Counted from the first letter of the stretch, positions 32,650-45,499 are shown. The stretch is DNA of 64,000 bases from Polytrichum commune (GCA_950295325.1 OX485804.1:23128001-23192000), one strand, 5' to 3'. Numbers and translations: made by a program. The notes: generated by a model from the sequence alone, not told the origin.

Positions 32650-34630
32650 AATCTCAAGCGATCCAAAATAAAGGAACTAACATTGAATCAAGAGTGACAC
32701 ACCTATAATGGTTTAAACCAATCGGCATCTCTATGGATCTATTTGCAGTGGCACATTCAGTCCACAAAACCGCAACATTCTTTATCTTCAAGAAACCATC
32801 AGATGATTTGATGAGCTCACTCATGGACAACAAACGGCATGAGAAGGTTACAATTGGAAATGTCGTCTGATATACTGTGGATAAGATGTCGATAGATTTC
32901 ATGTACTATTTTGGACAAAGTATTTTATACTGCAATTTTCAATTCAATTGCATGCGCTTCAATCAGACAAGCAAGCAATGGGAGGCAATTGATCAATGGG
33001 AGTCAACAGTGATGGTTAAGTTACATCTGAAATGGGCAATTGGAAGCAGGTGAATGAAGTGGGTCTGAAGACAACATGCATGCGAAGGTGAATAGACGAA
33101 ATGAAGACAAGTTTACAGCCAAACACATCTAACCTTCTAAAGACTGAGAATCAATTCCTTTTCTTGATGGGTCAGTTCACTCAGGAAGGTCCTCTTCTAG
33201 TTCACTGGAGGTTGTTTGTTCTTCATTATGAATAGGAAGGTATCATTTTCCTTCTTGGATATGTATGGCTTGCCATTCACACTTCATATTACAACTATAA
33301 AGCTCCATGGATGCTTCCCTTCTTGCCTTAATGCGTGCTTGTATGATTGCATCATCTAGAATCTGTTCACTGGTCAATGATTGAGATTGATGTTTCTCGA
33401 AGTCTTTTGATAAAAAAAAGTGGTGTTGAATTATCTGATACCAGTCTTTGACTAATTGAGCTTCATGTAAAATCAAAGAACTGATGGAACAATCGCTTAA
33501 TTGAATTTACGACATAGCTTCAGGATTGAACTAGCTTACCATATAATTTGTCACATGTTGCTCACCTCAGCAAAATATCAATGTACGGTCGGTTCAATTC
33601 ATAGCAACACTTCTGAATTGCAAGGTTTGTTCTTCAGTGAAAGTTAAGCTTCTCAAGTACTTTCCGCAACTCGTCAGTAGCAGTCCACAATTCAATCCTT
33701 GCTCAACAACGACTTGCTCCGTTTTCAAATCGATTGTGCTCAGCATCTAGAATGTCCAGCCAAAGGGGTCGAATGAGATTGCCTTCTACATCAAAAGAAC
33801 TCGCTCCAGTGGAAGGTCTGAATATATTATGGCATTAATAGCGGTGAAGGATGGCTGATTTGCCACACTATTAGCTATTCCAGACATCTCGGCATCTTTG
33901 AAGACTTTTGACATTCCCACATGCAGACACGACTTTCTCTATGGCCTCAGTCGCCTTGGCCTGCAAATTTTTGCCTTTGATTATCCAAACAAATTGATAG
34001 CGCAAGTGCACATGCAAAGTACAAGTATGAACTCTATGAAGGGGGATGGAAAGAACCGTTCTCCAGCGCTTCAAATTCGGCCCATCTTGTACAGGTGCAC
34101 CACACATGTGATTAGAGAACATACCGCCTTCCCAAGAATGACCATGGTTCCTTCAACAATTCCTCCGCTTGCTTCATTGTGGTCACAACTGGTTTTCCGT
34201 TGCTTGCATGCAATAAATACAAGAGTGTCCAGCATTTGGACCAGATTTCAATACATACATGCATTTCAACGTTTTCACATCGCCACTCATATGCCAATGT
34301 ATATCAAATCTTCTTAACCCACTTACTTCAAAGAACTGGCCAACCACTGCTTTGATCAACTTCCGTATTTGAGTATGATCAAAGACCCACTTCAGAATGT
34401 TTTATGACTCTTGATGACTTGAAAAGATGCTATAGTGAATATCTCACTCAGATTGTACTAAGAAGTACAGAGGACAACCTTTTTGGATGTCAGGCTTCAA
34501 AGCTCGATTCATGACAGATATGGAGGCTCGTTCTAGTTTTTGGCCGTGTATTATCCCAACTTCGTCAACCAGCTTCAATATAAACATCGATAGTTTTCCT
34601 TCAAGTTTTGCAAAAGGGACCATGGTCAAT
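32650..34630 (-). pseudogene. Possible decayed multi-exon gene, unrecognised
   Basis: Several minus-strand blocks with protein-like composition lie in order. They are a block at 34444-34629 (KLEGKLSMFILKLVDEVG), 33890-33990 (NLQAKATEAIEKVVSACG), 33243-33476 (SEQILDDAIIQARIKARRE) and 32654-32902 (TFPIVTFSCRLLSMSELIK). Between them, at 33660-33800, frames are broken by stops. No family is recognised. It could be a captured or degraded host gene. Confidence 0.25.
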
Positions 34631-35227
34631 TAGTTATATGATCTAAAGAGAATGTAAAGTAATTAAATTAATTAGTTAAAAATCGGGAAAATGCTTTTAA
34701 TTACCTGTGCACACACGGGGGTCACTTTCTCTTAGAATAAGTATACAAATGTGATCGCGCAGTATTTTTGGCGTAGTATTTCTGGGTATTTTTTCGACGA
34801 CATCAAACGCTGGCCCAAGAGCAGAGCATCATCACATTATGAAAATAGGGGTTGAGATGTCTGCCAAACCGAGTCCAAAGTTGTATTCGGATGAGGTTGT
34901 ACACAATTCATAGCACAAAGTGAGTTCCATGGACATTCAGAACATCCATACTCACAACATTAATAGGGCTACAAGATCGGCAGTAACAAAAATTTGGTCG
35001 TATCCTGGTTCAATTTTCTTGCCACTTTCTCATCCAAGATACATCTGCGATCCCTCTGATTCTAAGCAAGGCCGTAGATGACAAAAAAAAATTTGTATAC
35101 TAGGCCTTCATCTAGGCAATCCAGATGCTTTATTCCCCAAAGAATGTCGCACCTTGGCAAGTAAAATTCTCTTCCCAAGGTTTTACGAAATCCTAACAGT
35201 CCATACTAAGTATTTGACGCATGGGGT

Positions 35228-38200
35228 TTAGGAGGTGGGATTCATGGCTGGGTCCTGATTATGGGAGTTCCTCACCCAGCACTGCTTCCGAATCTGGCCC
35301 TGGGTGCCCGTCAGAACGCCGATCTTGCCCATCTTCCTGAGTGAGATTCCAAACTGCTCAAAGAAGGCCTTCTGGTCCTTGGCGAACCGCTTCACCAGTT
35401 TTACTGTCCGGGGGTCATTGAACAGAGATTTGTCGGATGTGAACAGCCCCAAGCCGGTCTCGAGATTCTTGAAGTACTGGTTATCGAACTTGAGGGGTGT
35501 CACGGGGTCCTGGAAGAACTGGGTGTTGGGGTCGAAGTTGGGGGCCTTGAGGACGCCGTTGTCAGTGCAGTTGGCGAGGAGTTCGCGTCCATAAGGTTCC
35601 TGGTATTGGGGGTCTACGTGTGGGTAGATCCGGTCGCTAATACTGGAGCAATGACCTTGGCCGATTGTGTGCGCACCTGCGCAAATACACCACGACAATC
35701 CAAACCACAAATTACTCAGTAACAGTCAATTTGGCAGAGGGTGTCACCCCAAATACTGAACAACATCAGGACTCAATTCGGGTTTGGGTACGAAGCAGCA
35801 GTTACCGACGTAGGCAAACCGCGCCAAACCTAACACATACTCCCTCCGTCCCAAAATGCTTGTCCTACCCGGAGTTTTCTGTTCCAGAATGATTGTCCGA
35901 TTTCAAATGTTTATTGATTTTGTTGATGTAAATTTTTTTCCCAAACAATCTTGTGTACCAAACAATTTCTACATTAACAAAATCTATAAACATTTGATTT
36001 CGGACAATCATTTTGGGACAGATTACTCCGGGGTGTAGGACAAACATTACGGGATGGAAGGAGTAACACAAAACCAACTCTGTCCAACACTATGTACAAT
36101 AATCTGTTACAACCCTAAACCATAAAGTGTGTAACAATCAAATGGGGGGCACAGGAAATGGTTGGGAAGGATGCAATTACACAATTACACCACTTCTGAT
36201 TATTTACCTCTGGGTGCTCTACTCCACATGGCACACCAGTTTATATACTCTACATAGCTGGCGCACCCCGTGCATGGATTATTGTTTATAGTACAACCCC
36301 ATTCGGAGCTGCTCCAACGATTTAATAGCTACAATGATATAGGTGTTCTGGAGGTGCTTTCACATCGTCACGAAAATTTTAAGACTGTTCAATTTTAATA
36401 CTGGGTGGTTAGTACCCCTAATTTATAAATATGTCGTGGAAGTGCCTCTGATGTTCGACAGGGTAAACCTTTTCTAATTCAGACACAAATGGTAGCCATG
36501 GATTCCTCTCAACACCAACCCCCTCGTCTTTTGTGAAATAACCAAATTTCATCAATCTACACCACGGATTTGCAAATACTCGAGAAGACCAAGAACTTGA
36601 GTTTGGATATGTTCGATGGGGAAAAATCTTCAAGCAATCAATGACCGATCGACAAAGCAGGCAAGACAGATTAGAACAGCAGGTAGGGTGTTAGGTCATT
36701 CAGCTTACTCACCGGAGAGAGTGACGAGGTCGACAAGGTCAAGGCCCACATTGTGGAAGTCTTCCAAAAGGCCGGACACGTTAAGACTGAAAGCGGGCAA
36801 GAGAGTCTGCGAGCTCGGAGCGTAGGAAGTGAGTGCATCCTTGCGTCCCAGTTCAATCGGATACAGTGGACCACCCGCCTGCAGCACCGGAAGAAATTTC
36901 ATTCTCATTCGTCAGTTTAATGCAACTTTCCAGATTGACTAAGCTGGAAAATGAGCACTGTAATAATCGATGAAATGAGCATTGCAACAATCGATGAAAA
37001 AAAGACAAGTAAGGCAATATTCCCCCAATTCAAAGGGTTAACGTTTGAATGTAATGAATGCCTCCATGCCTTGACTCCTACTTGCGCTACTGACATGTCT
37101 GGATGAATTGCACTACGATATATTTTTCAGAGTAATAGGTTGCCAGACAGCAGTTCCATCGAGATCCAAGGAGGAAACCAGACAAAGCAACATTGCAAAT
37201 TCCTTGGAGAAGAAACACAGCTAATCATCAAGACAACAGTTCAATGTCTTGCTTTATTACACTATTCATTTCCAGAGTTCCTTCAAAGCAGTAGTTCCAT
37301 CCAGACCAGATGAGGCAAAACAAAAGAATGCAACTGCATTCCAACAGAAAGAGAGTATTAATCAAGTTAAATTAATTGGATTCATTGGATGATTAAAGAT
37401 GAATTGGATTAATGTCCCAGGAGCTGTTCCAACAAGATCTCATGACTCGGAAAGACTAAAGAATGAACCTCTTCCTAAGACCTTACAACCATTACAATAG
37501 AATGTTTCATATAATTATGTCATGATGATTTCAACTTGCTTGCAACATACTTCCAGAGCATTTCCATCAAGATCCATTGACTGGGAAAGGCACGAAAGAA
37601 CATTGCAACATTCCCTGAAAAAGAGAGTAACTTAACCCTCCAAGACAAAAACCTTGACAAACACTATACAGTCTTCATGATGAATTGCACTAACTTCCAG
37701 ACCACACAGTTCCATCAATATCCGATGAGGAAATCAGACCCCCCAAAAAACTGAAAAGCTCACTTAAACACTGTCACATCATTAGTATTGGTTACCAAAA
37801 TGACCCCATCCCAGCTCACCTGGTGGACGGAGTAGACAGCGGTAACGGCCAGCACATCAGCACACGACACCACCCCCGGGCACGTCTCCTCCAACTCCGC
37901 CTTCATCTCGTCAATGATGTTGAAGTCCGTCAGGCTGAAGTTGATGGCCGCATCCTTCTCCGCCACACTAGTCCGGCTGGAGTTCAACAGGACGGACCCG
38001 TCACAACCCTGTACAAAGCAGTCGTGGAAGAACAATCGAAGCAGAGGCGCAGGGTTAGTGGGGTCCAACTTGGAGTACTTCGCCACCACCTTCTTCACAA
38101 TGCTTTGCAGCTCAGGACACTGCTTCTCGTAGTAATGCAGCTTCAAAGGAGGCGCAAGATATTCAGGCACACTGTCTGGATCTTCTGCCAGCTTCCTGAT

Positions 38201-38320
38201 GTTTCTGGGAACGATGAAATGCGCATCACCTACAGTCACTAGTTGCACCACACTAGCCGCCACCACTAGAGCTAGCACCACCCCACTAATGTTCCCTCCA
38301 TAGCACCCTCTGCTCCCCAT
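35228..38320 (-). CDS. Class III peroxidase, gene A
   Basis: Three exons, 38320-37820, 36878-36713 and 35676-35228, with GT-AG junctions, give 371 residues. The family oxidises phenolic substrates with hydrogen peroxide in the cell wall or vacuole. A hydrophobic signal peptide (ISGVVLALVVAASVVQLV) is followed by an unusually long pre-domain stretch. The distal haem block is LLRLFFHDCFVQGCDGSVLL, with catalytic Arg and His. The conserved Cys pair block is ETCPGVVSCAD, and the proximal haem-ligand block is DLVTLSGAHTIGQGHC. The ATG at 38320 was chosen because the longer frame has only GTG upstream. The classical first intron of the family, after the distal haem block, is absent. A Stowaway-like MITE lies in intron 2, and degenerate GTTCCATC repeats fill intron 1. 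It is tandem with gene B, same strand, 24 kb away. Confidence 0.93.
35840..36063. mobile_element. Stowaway-like MITE in peroxidase A intron 2
   Basis: Starts CTCCCTCCGTCCC and ends with the complement of CTCCTTCCATCCC, flanked by TA on both sides. The interior mirrors itself (CAATCATTTTGGGACAG against TCCAGAATGATTGTCC). The TA duplication and ends are typical of Stowaway/Tc1-mariner MITEs. A lone Stowaway-like end (GGGACGGAGGGAGTA) is at 44475-44489. Confidence 0.88.
37140..37745. repeat. Degenerate minisatellite in peroxidase A intron 1
   Basis: Four diverged copies of a block built on GTTCCATC, GATCC and ACATTGCAA recur at about 140-280-bp intervals. Confidence 0.5.
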
Positions 38321-38399
38321 CGTGCAACCCACCTGATCGATGATCCCACTGGCCTAGTCTTTTTCCACAGGTGGATTCGATCCTTTTTGTGTGATACCT

Positions 38400-39240
38400 A
38401 GACCTATAGATACCTATGATCGCTGGTGGAATGTGGAACGACGCTGCGAATTCTAAGCATACAGGAGCTCCTCAGTGCAGCAGCTACTGACGAGGGCAAG
38501 CTAACTACTAACTTCCCAGAGGATTCCTCGAGCGGACGCGGCTGCTCGATGATCGTGACCTTACTGTTATGGCTGCCGAGGAGTGAGAGTGAAATGGGCG
38601 AGCAACTGATCGGCTTGCTTCCGGCAGCAAAACAAAACTGTGTTGTAAGGGAGATGATGATTGATGATGACCTATGCTAAGTCACGCTCCTGCTGACAGA
38701 CTTTCTAGTATTGACCACTACGTATGATGAGCAGCAGTTTAAGTACTACTGGAGGAGGCCGCACTTCAGAAGTTCACATAATCAACTTAAGAACTTGCTG
38801 CAAGTTGTGATGCTTCGGAGATGCTGCCCACTCCCTGCACCGATGGAAGGTATACTGCATACTACTTATATATGTAGTGCCGTCTTCGGTCTTTGGTGGG
38901 GCAGCGGTGCTCAGAAGCTAAATTTTGTTTCATAATTAATTAATAGGAAGCAACCTGCACGGCGTAATTGTGCCGGCTAATTCGGCAACACACACACTGC
39001 AGTGCACAGCACGAAGTCAACCCGCATGATCATTATCGGTAGTCCAGCTTTCAGGGATCCAGCTTCAAATGGAATTCCCATATGCTCATACTGTTTGAGC
39101 CCAGAATTAGCATCAGAGGGCCATAATCAGTCAACGAGGCCCATTTGAGATTATTTTACCACAAATCCATGGCGCTGGAGTTTCTACCAACACTTCAAGT
39201 GGCATTAATTAGCTAGCATGCTGTAGAAGTGGTATCATAG
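38400..39240. other. Upstream region of peroxidase A
   Basis: Probable promoter and 5' intergenic DNA of the minus-strand peroxidase. No other gene is recognised. Confidence 0.4.
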
Positions 39241-39254
39241 AATATGGAAGTTGC

Positions 39255-39360
39255 GTTCACGCCCGGGGGGTTCCGCCTCCCCCCGGTGAGGGCGTGTCCT
39301 TCTTGCTTTTTATTCATTTTTGGCGTTGGTCGATTGACCTCCTGTCTCTCAAAAAAAAAG
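39255..39360 (+). mobile_element. Severely 5'-truncated LINE insertion
   Basis: About 106 bp ending in a run of nine A. It is flanked by perfect 14-bp duplications AATATGGAAGTTGC at 39241-39254 and 39361-39374. Its body (GGGGTTCCGCCTCCCCCCGG, then TTGGCGTTGG and CTGTCTCTC before the A-run) matches the 3' end of the LINE ending at 58518. Confidence 0.92.
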
Positions 39361-39754
39361 AATATGGAAGTTGCCTGCCCGGGCCTTATCCACCTTCCAA
39401 ATAATTCATTAGTTTGGTGTTTCTAGGAAGAACATGCTCCCTAAGAGTTTGTAGTGGATCCATCCCATAGCCCCGTCACTGAGGCGCTGTGAATGAGCCT
39501 CTTGATTTCGCGAGCATGGTGCATCCGGACCGTTGATCCACCAAGGCCCATCCAAGGGCCTCAATGATCCTAGGTGGCGAGGGGGTGGGGGTGGTGCTTG
39601 CCACCAAGGTAGGTGGGGGCCGGGGTGGTGCTTGCCACCAAGGCGGGGTGGGGCCGTGGGCCTCATGTCTTTTTTCGGGGAGGCCGGCTTTAGGGTGGTG
39701 TCGGGCCTAGTGGCTAGGCGGGCTCGGTGGGCTAGGCAGCTAGGTAGGCCTACT

Positions 39755-39926
39755 TACTAACTAACTATTTGGTTACCCTTACTCTACTTACTAAATAACT
39801 AGTTGGTTGGTAACCCTTACTCTACTTACCAAATAACTAGTTGGTTATCCTTACTCTACTTACTAAATAACTAGTTGGTTACCCTTACTCTACTTACTAA
39901 ATAACTAGTTGGTTACCCTTACTTGC
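39755..39926. repeat. Tandem repeat in the left MULE arm
   Basis: About five units of ACTAGTTGGTTACCCTTACT with TTACTAAATA. The same array is inverted in the right arm at about 43690-43865. Confidence 0.85.
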
Positions 39927-39929
39927 TAA

Positions 39930-40427
39930 GGGCCACTTCACACACGAGCCAAGAGCCATGACCGTGAAATAGTGAGAGCCCACAAGAAAGTGTCTAAAGG
40001 CCGTCCCAAGACACCTCCAAAATCATGTAGTGCGGTCACGGATCCTCAAGTGTACTGTGAAGTCATATGTACCGGGCCCTCAACCAAATGCTATTTCATT
40101 GAATTCCTATTCATGCGGGTCCTCACACATGATAAAATAGAATAAACCAACGGTTGTGAGCGTTTGGAATGTGATGGTCTCCCAATTTTGTGTTAGGCCT
40201 ACCTCCAAGATGTGGTTTTTGAAAGTAATCCAAGTGACCATGAAACGTGACCCATTTGATGCCATGTAGGAATCAATGTAGACTTTACATCCATCTTGCA
40301 TTCACTTACTCTGTGGGTCCTTCAAATGTAATGTGAAGTGAACTTGGACCGGCTCCGCCTTTTCCACCAATAAGAGTGCTCAAAGTGTAAGGGTCACAAG
40401 CTCTCAGTCTCGTGTGTGAAGTGGCCC
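39930..40427. mobile_element. Tourist-like MITE inside the left MULE arm
   Basis: Terminal inverted repeats GGGCCACTTCACACACGAG on both ends with TAA duplications (39927-39929, 40428-40430). It is 498 bp and the same family as 27491-27996. Confidence 0.9.
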
Positions 40428-41113
40428 TAAGTGGCAAGGGACGGCTAAGGCTGGGTCATTTCTTTTACGTACTCATACATGAATTTACACTTCAAAGCAA
40501 TGTGGGCACTTCCAACTTCCCCCAACATTGTAAGGTAACCGCATCTTAAACGGACATTCTTTTTTTTCACCCACTTGTACTAAGATACTAGGATGCCAAA
40601 TATGTAATTAATGCGAGATGATTAGCACATCCAATTTGTGCCCATGCCCATTTTCCTCATAATTTGAGGAGCTCATGTGAATATTCTATTCACTATCAAA
40701 ATGAACATTCCATAAGTTAAAACAATTACCATTTAGGCATCCCAAATTATGAGATTTGTTCCATTTAGCATGGTTAATAAGTTCTCAACACGATGTCCTC
40801 TATCTTTTCAAGACATGCATTTTGGTATCTATACCTAACTTCAAGACTTGCACATATACCACTCAAATATACATGTCCAATTAAGAAGAGTGACCACAAA
40901 AGGCCCATATACATTTGTAAATAATTGTATCATACTTAGTGTCACCTACATTACATAATATATGTATTATGCCTATTGTCAAGCAAATCGAATATTTTTA
41001 TCTGGAAATGTAATGCCTCTAATGACATTACCATTATATTGTAATTCTATGCTATATGATTGTGGATAGTCTCCCTCCTTGCAATGGTTGTAACATGATA
41101 GCCTACCAATATA

Positions 41114-42381
41114 CTATTTGTTTGTTTTGTCATTGAAAATCTCCACCAACTTTCCAACCAATGACCCATCAATGCCAATTGTTCCAAATTCTAACTCGCC
41201 TCTAGTCACTTGCGAAGCACAAATCCTACACGAGGTGGAATCATAACTAGATAAAATGATATTATAGTCTCTGCACACACAACATTTTTGCTTGAAAACC
41301 TTTGGAAATTGTACGCGCTTTCGTTTTTGGGCAACATATTGTCGTTGGTGTTTTTCCCTTGTATTATTTGGCCTTTGTAAACCTTGCGTACTTATCTCGG
41401 TTGTAGTAGAAGGTTGGGTCATATCATCTTCCATGGTGACCATTGTGTCCTCTCCCCTCCAAGGCCTCCCATGACCAAATCTTGTCCTAGTCACATGAGC
41501 TTGGATAGAAGAAATATTAGTTCCTGCACGAGGTAGACTAATTGCTTTGGGTGTAACCCTAGGATTAAATATTGATTTCGTGGTTCTCCTGAACACCTTA
41601 ACTTCTTTATCCAAGGCATCAAGTTGTGGTTGAGTTAGTAAATAGATTTTATCTCGCATGAAAAAATCACGCATAATGGCTTGAATCCTATCATTTATGG
41701 AATCAACAGTAATATTAGTCCCTTGACTAACTTGGGTGCCCAAATCTTCCATGGGTTCATCTTCCAAAGATAATGGAAGCATACTGACATTTGCATCATT
41801 ACATATTATGTCCTCTTCACCTTCAGCCTCCGTAACTGCCTCTGCAAAACAAATGATTTTACGATCAATAACTTAAATCATAACGTAATTTAATAAATTA
41901 TGCAATGTCAATATCTCGATATCAACCCATTCTATACTTATATATCAAAGTTTCCCACATATCTCATTAGACGGCCACAAAAACTCTACCACTCGCGTTA
42001 ACTACGTTAACATTCTCCTTATAATATGTAGCTAATCATTTTTCAATTCCAAATAATACCTAGTTTGTATATGAGTTGAGTTTCTGACATACCTATTGGA
42101 TTGCTTTCTTCGTCGTCAAATAATGTGTCATTTTTTATTGGCCTTCCCGCTTCAGTTGAAGCTTCAACCTCAAAATTTTCATATACAACATGTAAAAATC
42201 CCTCTTCGTTCGATGATAGTAGTAATATCTTCAAATGTTTTAACTCTCGATCCAATATCATGCGTACAACCAACATATGCTTACATATGTGCACTCGGTC
42301 GTTGCACACACAACACTCAGAACCTAGGTTTAATGCATACCAAACATTTGGATTTGTTTGACTTCGAACCAAAAATTCCAT
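41114..42381 (-). pseudogene. Truncated MULE transposase C-terminus with SWIM zinc finger
   Basis: Two spliced exons on the minus strand, 42381-42093 and 41841-41114 (donor GTATGT, acceptor TTTTGCAG), give about 338 residues. Near the start, ECCVCNDRVHICKHM fits the SWIM pattern CxC...CxH, typical after the catalytic core of MULE and FAR1-type transposases. The catalytic domain is missing, because only about 40 bp separate the ATG from the MITE at 42425. A second Cys block, KCCVCRDY...CRICASQ, lies near the C-terminus. The intact frames and splice sites suggest recent loss of the N-terminus or a short retained accessory protein. The element is probably non-autonomous. Confidence 0.65.
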
Positions 42382-42424
42382 ACTATATGGATCAATTATT
42401 TCTAAATGTCCTTCTTGCCACTTA

Positions 42425-43685
42425 GGGCCACTTCACACACGAGACTGAGAGCTTGTGACCCTTACACTTTGAGCACTCTTATTGGTGGAAAAGGCGGAGC
42501 CGGTCCAAGTTCACTTCACATTACGTTTGAAGGACCAATAGAGTAAGTGAATGCAAGATGGATGTAAAGTCTACATTGATTCCTACATGGCATCAAATGG
42601 GTCACGTTTCATGGTCACTTGGACTACTTTCAAAAACCACATCTTGGAGGTAGGCCTAACACAAAATTAGGAGACCATCGCATTCCGAACGCTCACAACC
42701 GTTGGTTTATTCTATTTTATCATGTGTGAGGACCCGCTGTCGTAGTGTAAATGCGTACACCATTTACATGTGAACTTATTTTGTGTTGCATTACGATTCT
42801 TTCATTTGGAGGAAAGTAAAAGGGAGTAGAATTAGATTACCTTTTTGTTTACTCATAGTTATTCTTAGTGACTTTTAGTTTATATGTTTTATTCTTATCT
42901 ATATTTGTTACTCTTAGTTTAGTCTTATTACCCTTTTAGCCTTATTTCTAGTTTTATCCTTAGTTTATTTTTAGACCAATGGATAATTAGAAACCATGTG
43001 ATGAGGATAAGAGGAGGATTTGAGGCCTTATCTCACATGTGTGGTTGAAGATATATGTGGTTGAGGAGAAGAGAGTGGGGAGAGACAAGTTTTTTGTTGT
43101 TGTTGAAAGCTCGACGGTTGTTGTGTATTTTTTTTGGAGAAGAAAACTTGAAATAAAATATGCAATTGAGTTTTTTCATGTGATTGTTTTATCTTGAGTG
43201 TTTACATGCTTGAAGGAGAGTGAGCGAAAACAAAGTTGTGCTAGTTTGAGTGGAGGGAAGTTTGCTAGCTCTTGCATAGAAAGAGCTGAGACTTCGACCG
43301 TCCACAAAAAGACGGACAAGTCTTTGTTGGCAACAATCCTTTGAAAGAGTAAGACTTATTGATAGATTTGTTTTGTAAAGATTTGAAAGATTGAGGAAGT
43401 TTTGAGGACAATTGAAGATTCGACGGTCCGGCGAGCGAAACCAGTTGCAGCCAGAAGCCCCGTGCTTTCCTAAAGCGGACCCCTCTCTCCACGACACCGC
43501 ATGAATAGGAATTCAATGAAATAGCATTTGGTTGAGGGCCCGGTACATATGACTTCACAGTACACTTGAGGATCCGTGACCGCACTACATGATTTTGGAG
43601 GTGTCTTGGGACGGCCTTTAGACACTTTCTTGTGGGCTCTCACTATTTCACGGTCATGGCTCTTGGCTCGTGTGTGAAGTGGCCC
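42425..43685. mobile_element. Tourist-like MITE in the right MULE arm, split by an LTR
   Basis: The inverted counterpart of 39930-40427, flanked by TTA (42422-42424 and 43686-43688). Interrupted at 42737/43497 by a 759-bp insertion. Confidence 0.9.
42738..43496. mobile_element. Solo LTR
   Basis: A 759-bp insertion with a 4-bp duplication, CCGC, on both sides. It begins TGTCGTAG and ends CCACGACA, the TG...CA boundary with a short inverted repeat typical of LTRs. No internal gag-pol sequence is present, so a solo LTR is the simplest reading. The orientation is not established. Confidence 0.8.
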
Positions 43686-44199
43686 TTAGCAAGTAAGGGT
43701 AACCAACTAGTTATTTAGTAAGTAGAGTAAGGGTAACCAACTAGTTATTTAGTAAGTAGAGTAAGGATAACCAACTAGTTATTTGGTAAGTAGAGTAAGG
43801 GTTACCAACCAACTAGTTATTTAGTAAGTAGAGTAAGGGTAACCAAATAGTTAGTTAGTAAGTAGGCCTACCTAGCTGCCTAGCCCACCGAGCCCGCCTA
43901 GCCACTAGGCCCGACACCACCCTAAAGCCGGCCTCCCCGAAAAAAGACATGAGGCCCACGGCCCCACCCCGCCTTGGTGGCAAGCACCACCCCGGCCCCC
44001 ACCTACCTTGGTGGCAAGCACCACCCCCACCCCCTCGCCACCTAGGATCATTGAGGCCCTTGGATGGGCCTTGGTGGATCAACGGTCCGGATGCACCATG
44101 CTCGCGAAATCAAGAGGCTCATTCACAGCGCCTCAGTGACGGGGATCCCATAGACTCCATTTCTTTGCACTCATTTGAGCTTGATCTTTAGTATTAAAT

Positions 44200-44800
44200 T
44201 TGGGTGCCGACCAAATAATGAAGGAAAAGAAAACACACCATAAATGGTGTCTGTCTTGAACTTACATGAACATTGAGAAGCAATGTGAACTTGGGATCAG
44301 TGGCATTCATGTTAGGGGGAGTGATGCTAACTCCACAAATTTGTCAATAAAGGAAGAGAAAAATATTGATTTATTTCTGTTCTATGCTATGTTGTTTTTG
44401 CCAAACTCTATGTAGTCCTTGATATATTTATGCCTAATTTGTAGATGTTGAAATCTAGATACTTTTATATTATTTGGGACGGAGGGAGTACATGTTGATT
44501 TGAGATTGTTCACCTTGTGAACATCAGCCACCCCTCCCCCCCAACAATTTTGGGTACCAACACAAATTTCACTTCAAATTTTTGTATTTACTTCAATATC
44601 GGGAAGAAGGAAAAAACTAAAGAAAACTTGGAGTGCACATGGTCGTTTATTTTTATTTCTATATGGGAATGATATTTTTTGGTTCAAACAACTACCACAT
44701 GTATGTCAAATACCTTGACTTCTTAGTTTAAGGTGCTCCTACCTTAATGGCAAGTTTCATGTGTTTTTATTTTAGTATCCAAGAGGGAGATATTTTGGAG
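44200..44800. other. Gene-poor region with a Stowaway fragment
   Basis: No gene is recognised. A lone Stowaway-type terminus is at 44475-44489. Confidence 0.4.
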
Positions 44801-44839
44801 CATACTAATGGGCAAGTGTCATTTGTGTCCACTTTAGTC

Positions 44840-45430
44840 AATTGGTAGACCATTGTGTAACACAGGCATACACCTCATAACACTATGGAACATACTCATG
44901 CTAAGATATTAGTAAGCCAACTTGAACACCAATTGTCATGAGGTGACACAAATGGTGAAGTTGTTGATCGTTAATGTAACCTAGAATACGCCTCAAAATA
45001 AAGTGATACTATTACGCATGTGACCCCATCATGCATGTGGTAAATATCATAAACTAGTGTAGTGTAACGTAGGAATAACTCTTCAAGTGTCTTTTGGTGC
45101 ATTTTTAGTGTGTGGGGTTTCCTTGAAAGTGGCTCAAGTATGTCTTTGAGAATTCATCCATATTGATGGAGAAACATGTGAAATTTGTACCATTGGTTGA
45201 GTTATTGAGTTGTTGTGTAACATAAACATGCACCTCATAACACTACTAAAGACACTCATGCCAAGGTATTAGTAAATGCACTTGAATGTCAAATATCATG
45301 AAGTGACACTTAATATGATGAAGTTGTTAACCATAAGTGTAACCTAACATACGCCTCAAAATAGGATAAGTGACAGTATTATGCATGTGACATTGAATAC
45401 CATAAATGGTGTAGTATTGAGTTAATGTAG
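44840..45430. repeat. Imperfect direct duplication
   Basis: A block of about 200 bp (CACCTCATAACACTA, then TATTAGTAA and ACGCCTCAAAATA) at about 44855-45040 recurs at about 45215-45395. Confidence 0.65.
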
Positions 45431-45499
45431 TAATCTCAGTTACCTCTTGTTCCAATGATTTAACCCTCAACTTACATGGCAACCACAACGACTGCTACT

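Larger units (their letters stand above)
39471..44144. mobile_element. Complete Mutator-like element with long inverted arms
   Basis: Flanked by a perfect 9-bp duplication, ATCCCATAG, at 39462-39470 and 44145-44153, the signature of Mutator-like elements. Both ends start CCCCGTCACTGAGGCGC and remain complementary for about 960 bp, apart from a 759-bp insertion in the right arm. The arms end inside at TAAGTGGCAAG. The 2-kb interior holds a truncated SWIM-domain gene. Each arm contains a GC-rich end, a five-unit 43-bp tandem repeat (CTCTACTTACTAAATAACT) and a full Tourist-like MITE. The element is about 4.7 kb. Confidence 0.93.

Noticed and set aside
39409-39760. Pro/Gly/Trp-rich genes near 39.4-39.8 kb and 43.9-44.2 kb
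   Set aside because: They are identical frames in the GC-rich inverted arms of the Mutator-like element.
42738-43496. Full LTR retrotransposon
   Set aside because: Only one LTR-like unit with a short duplication is present; no gag-pol or second LTR is found.
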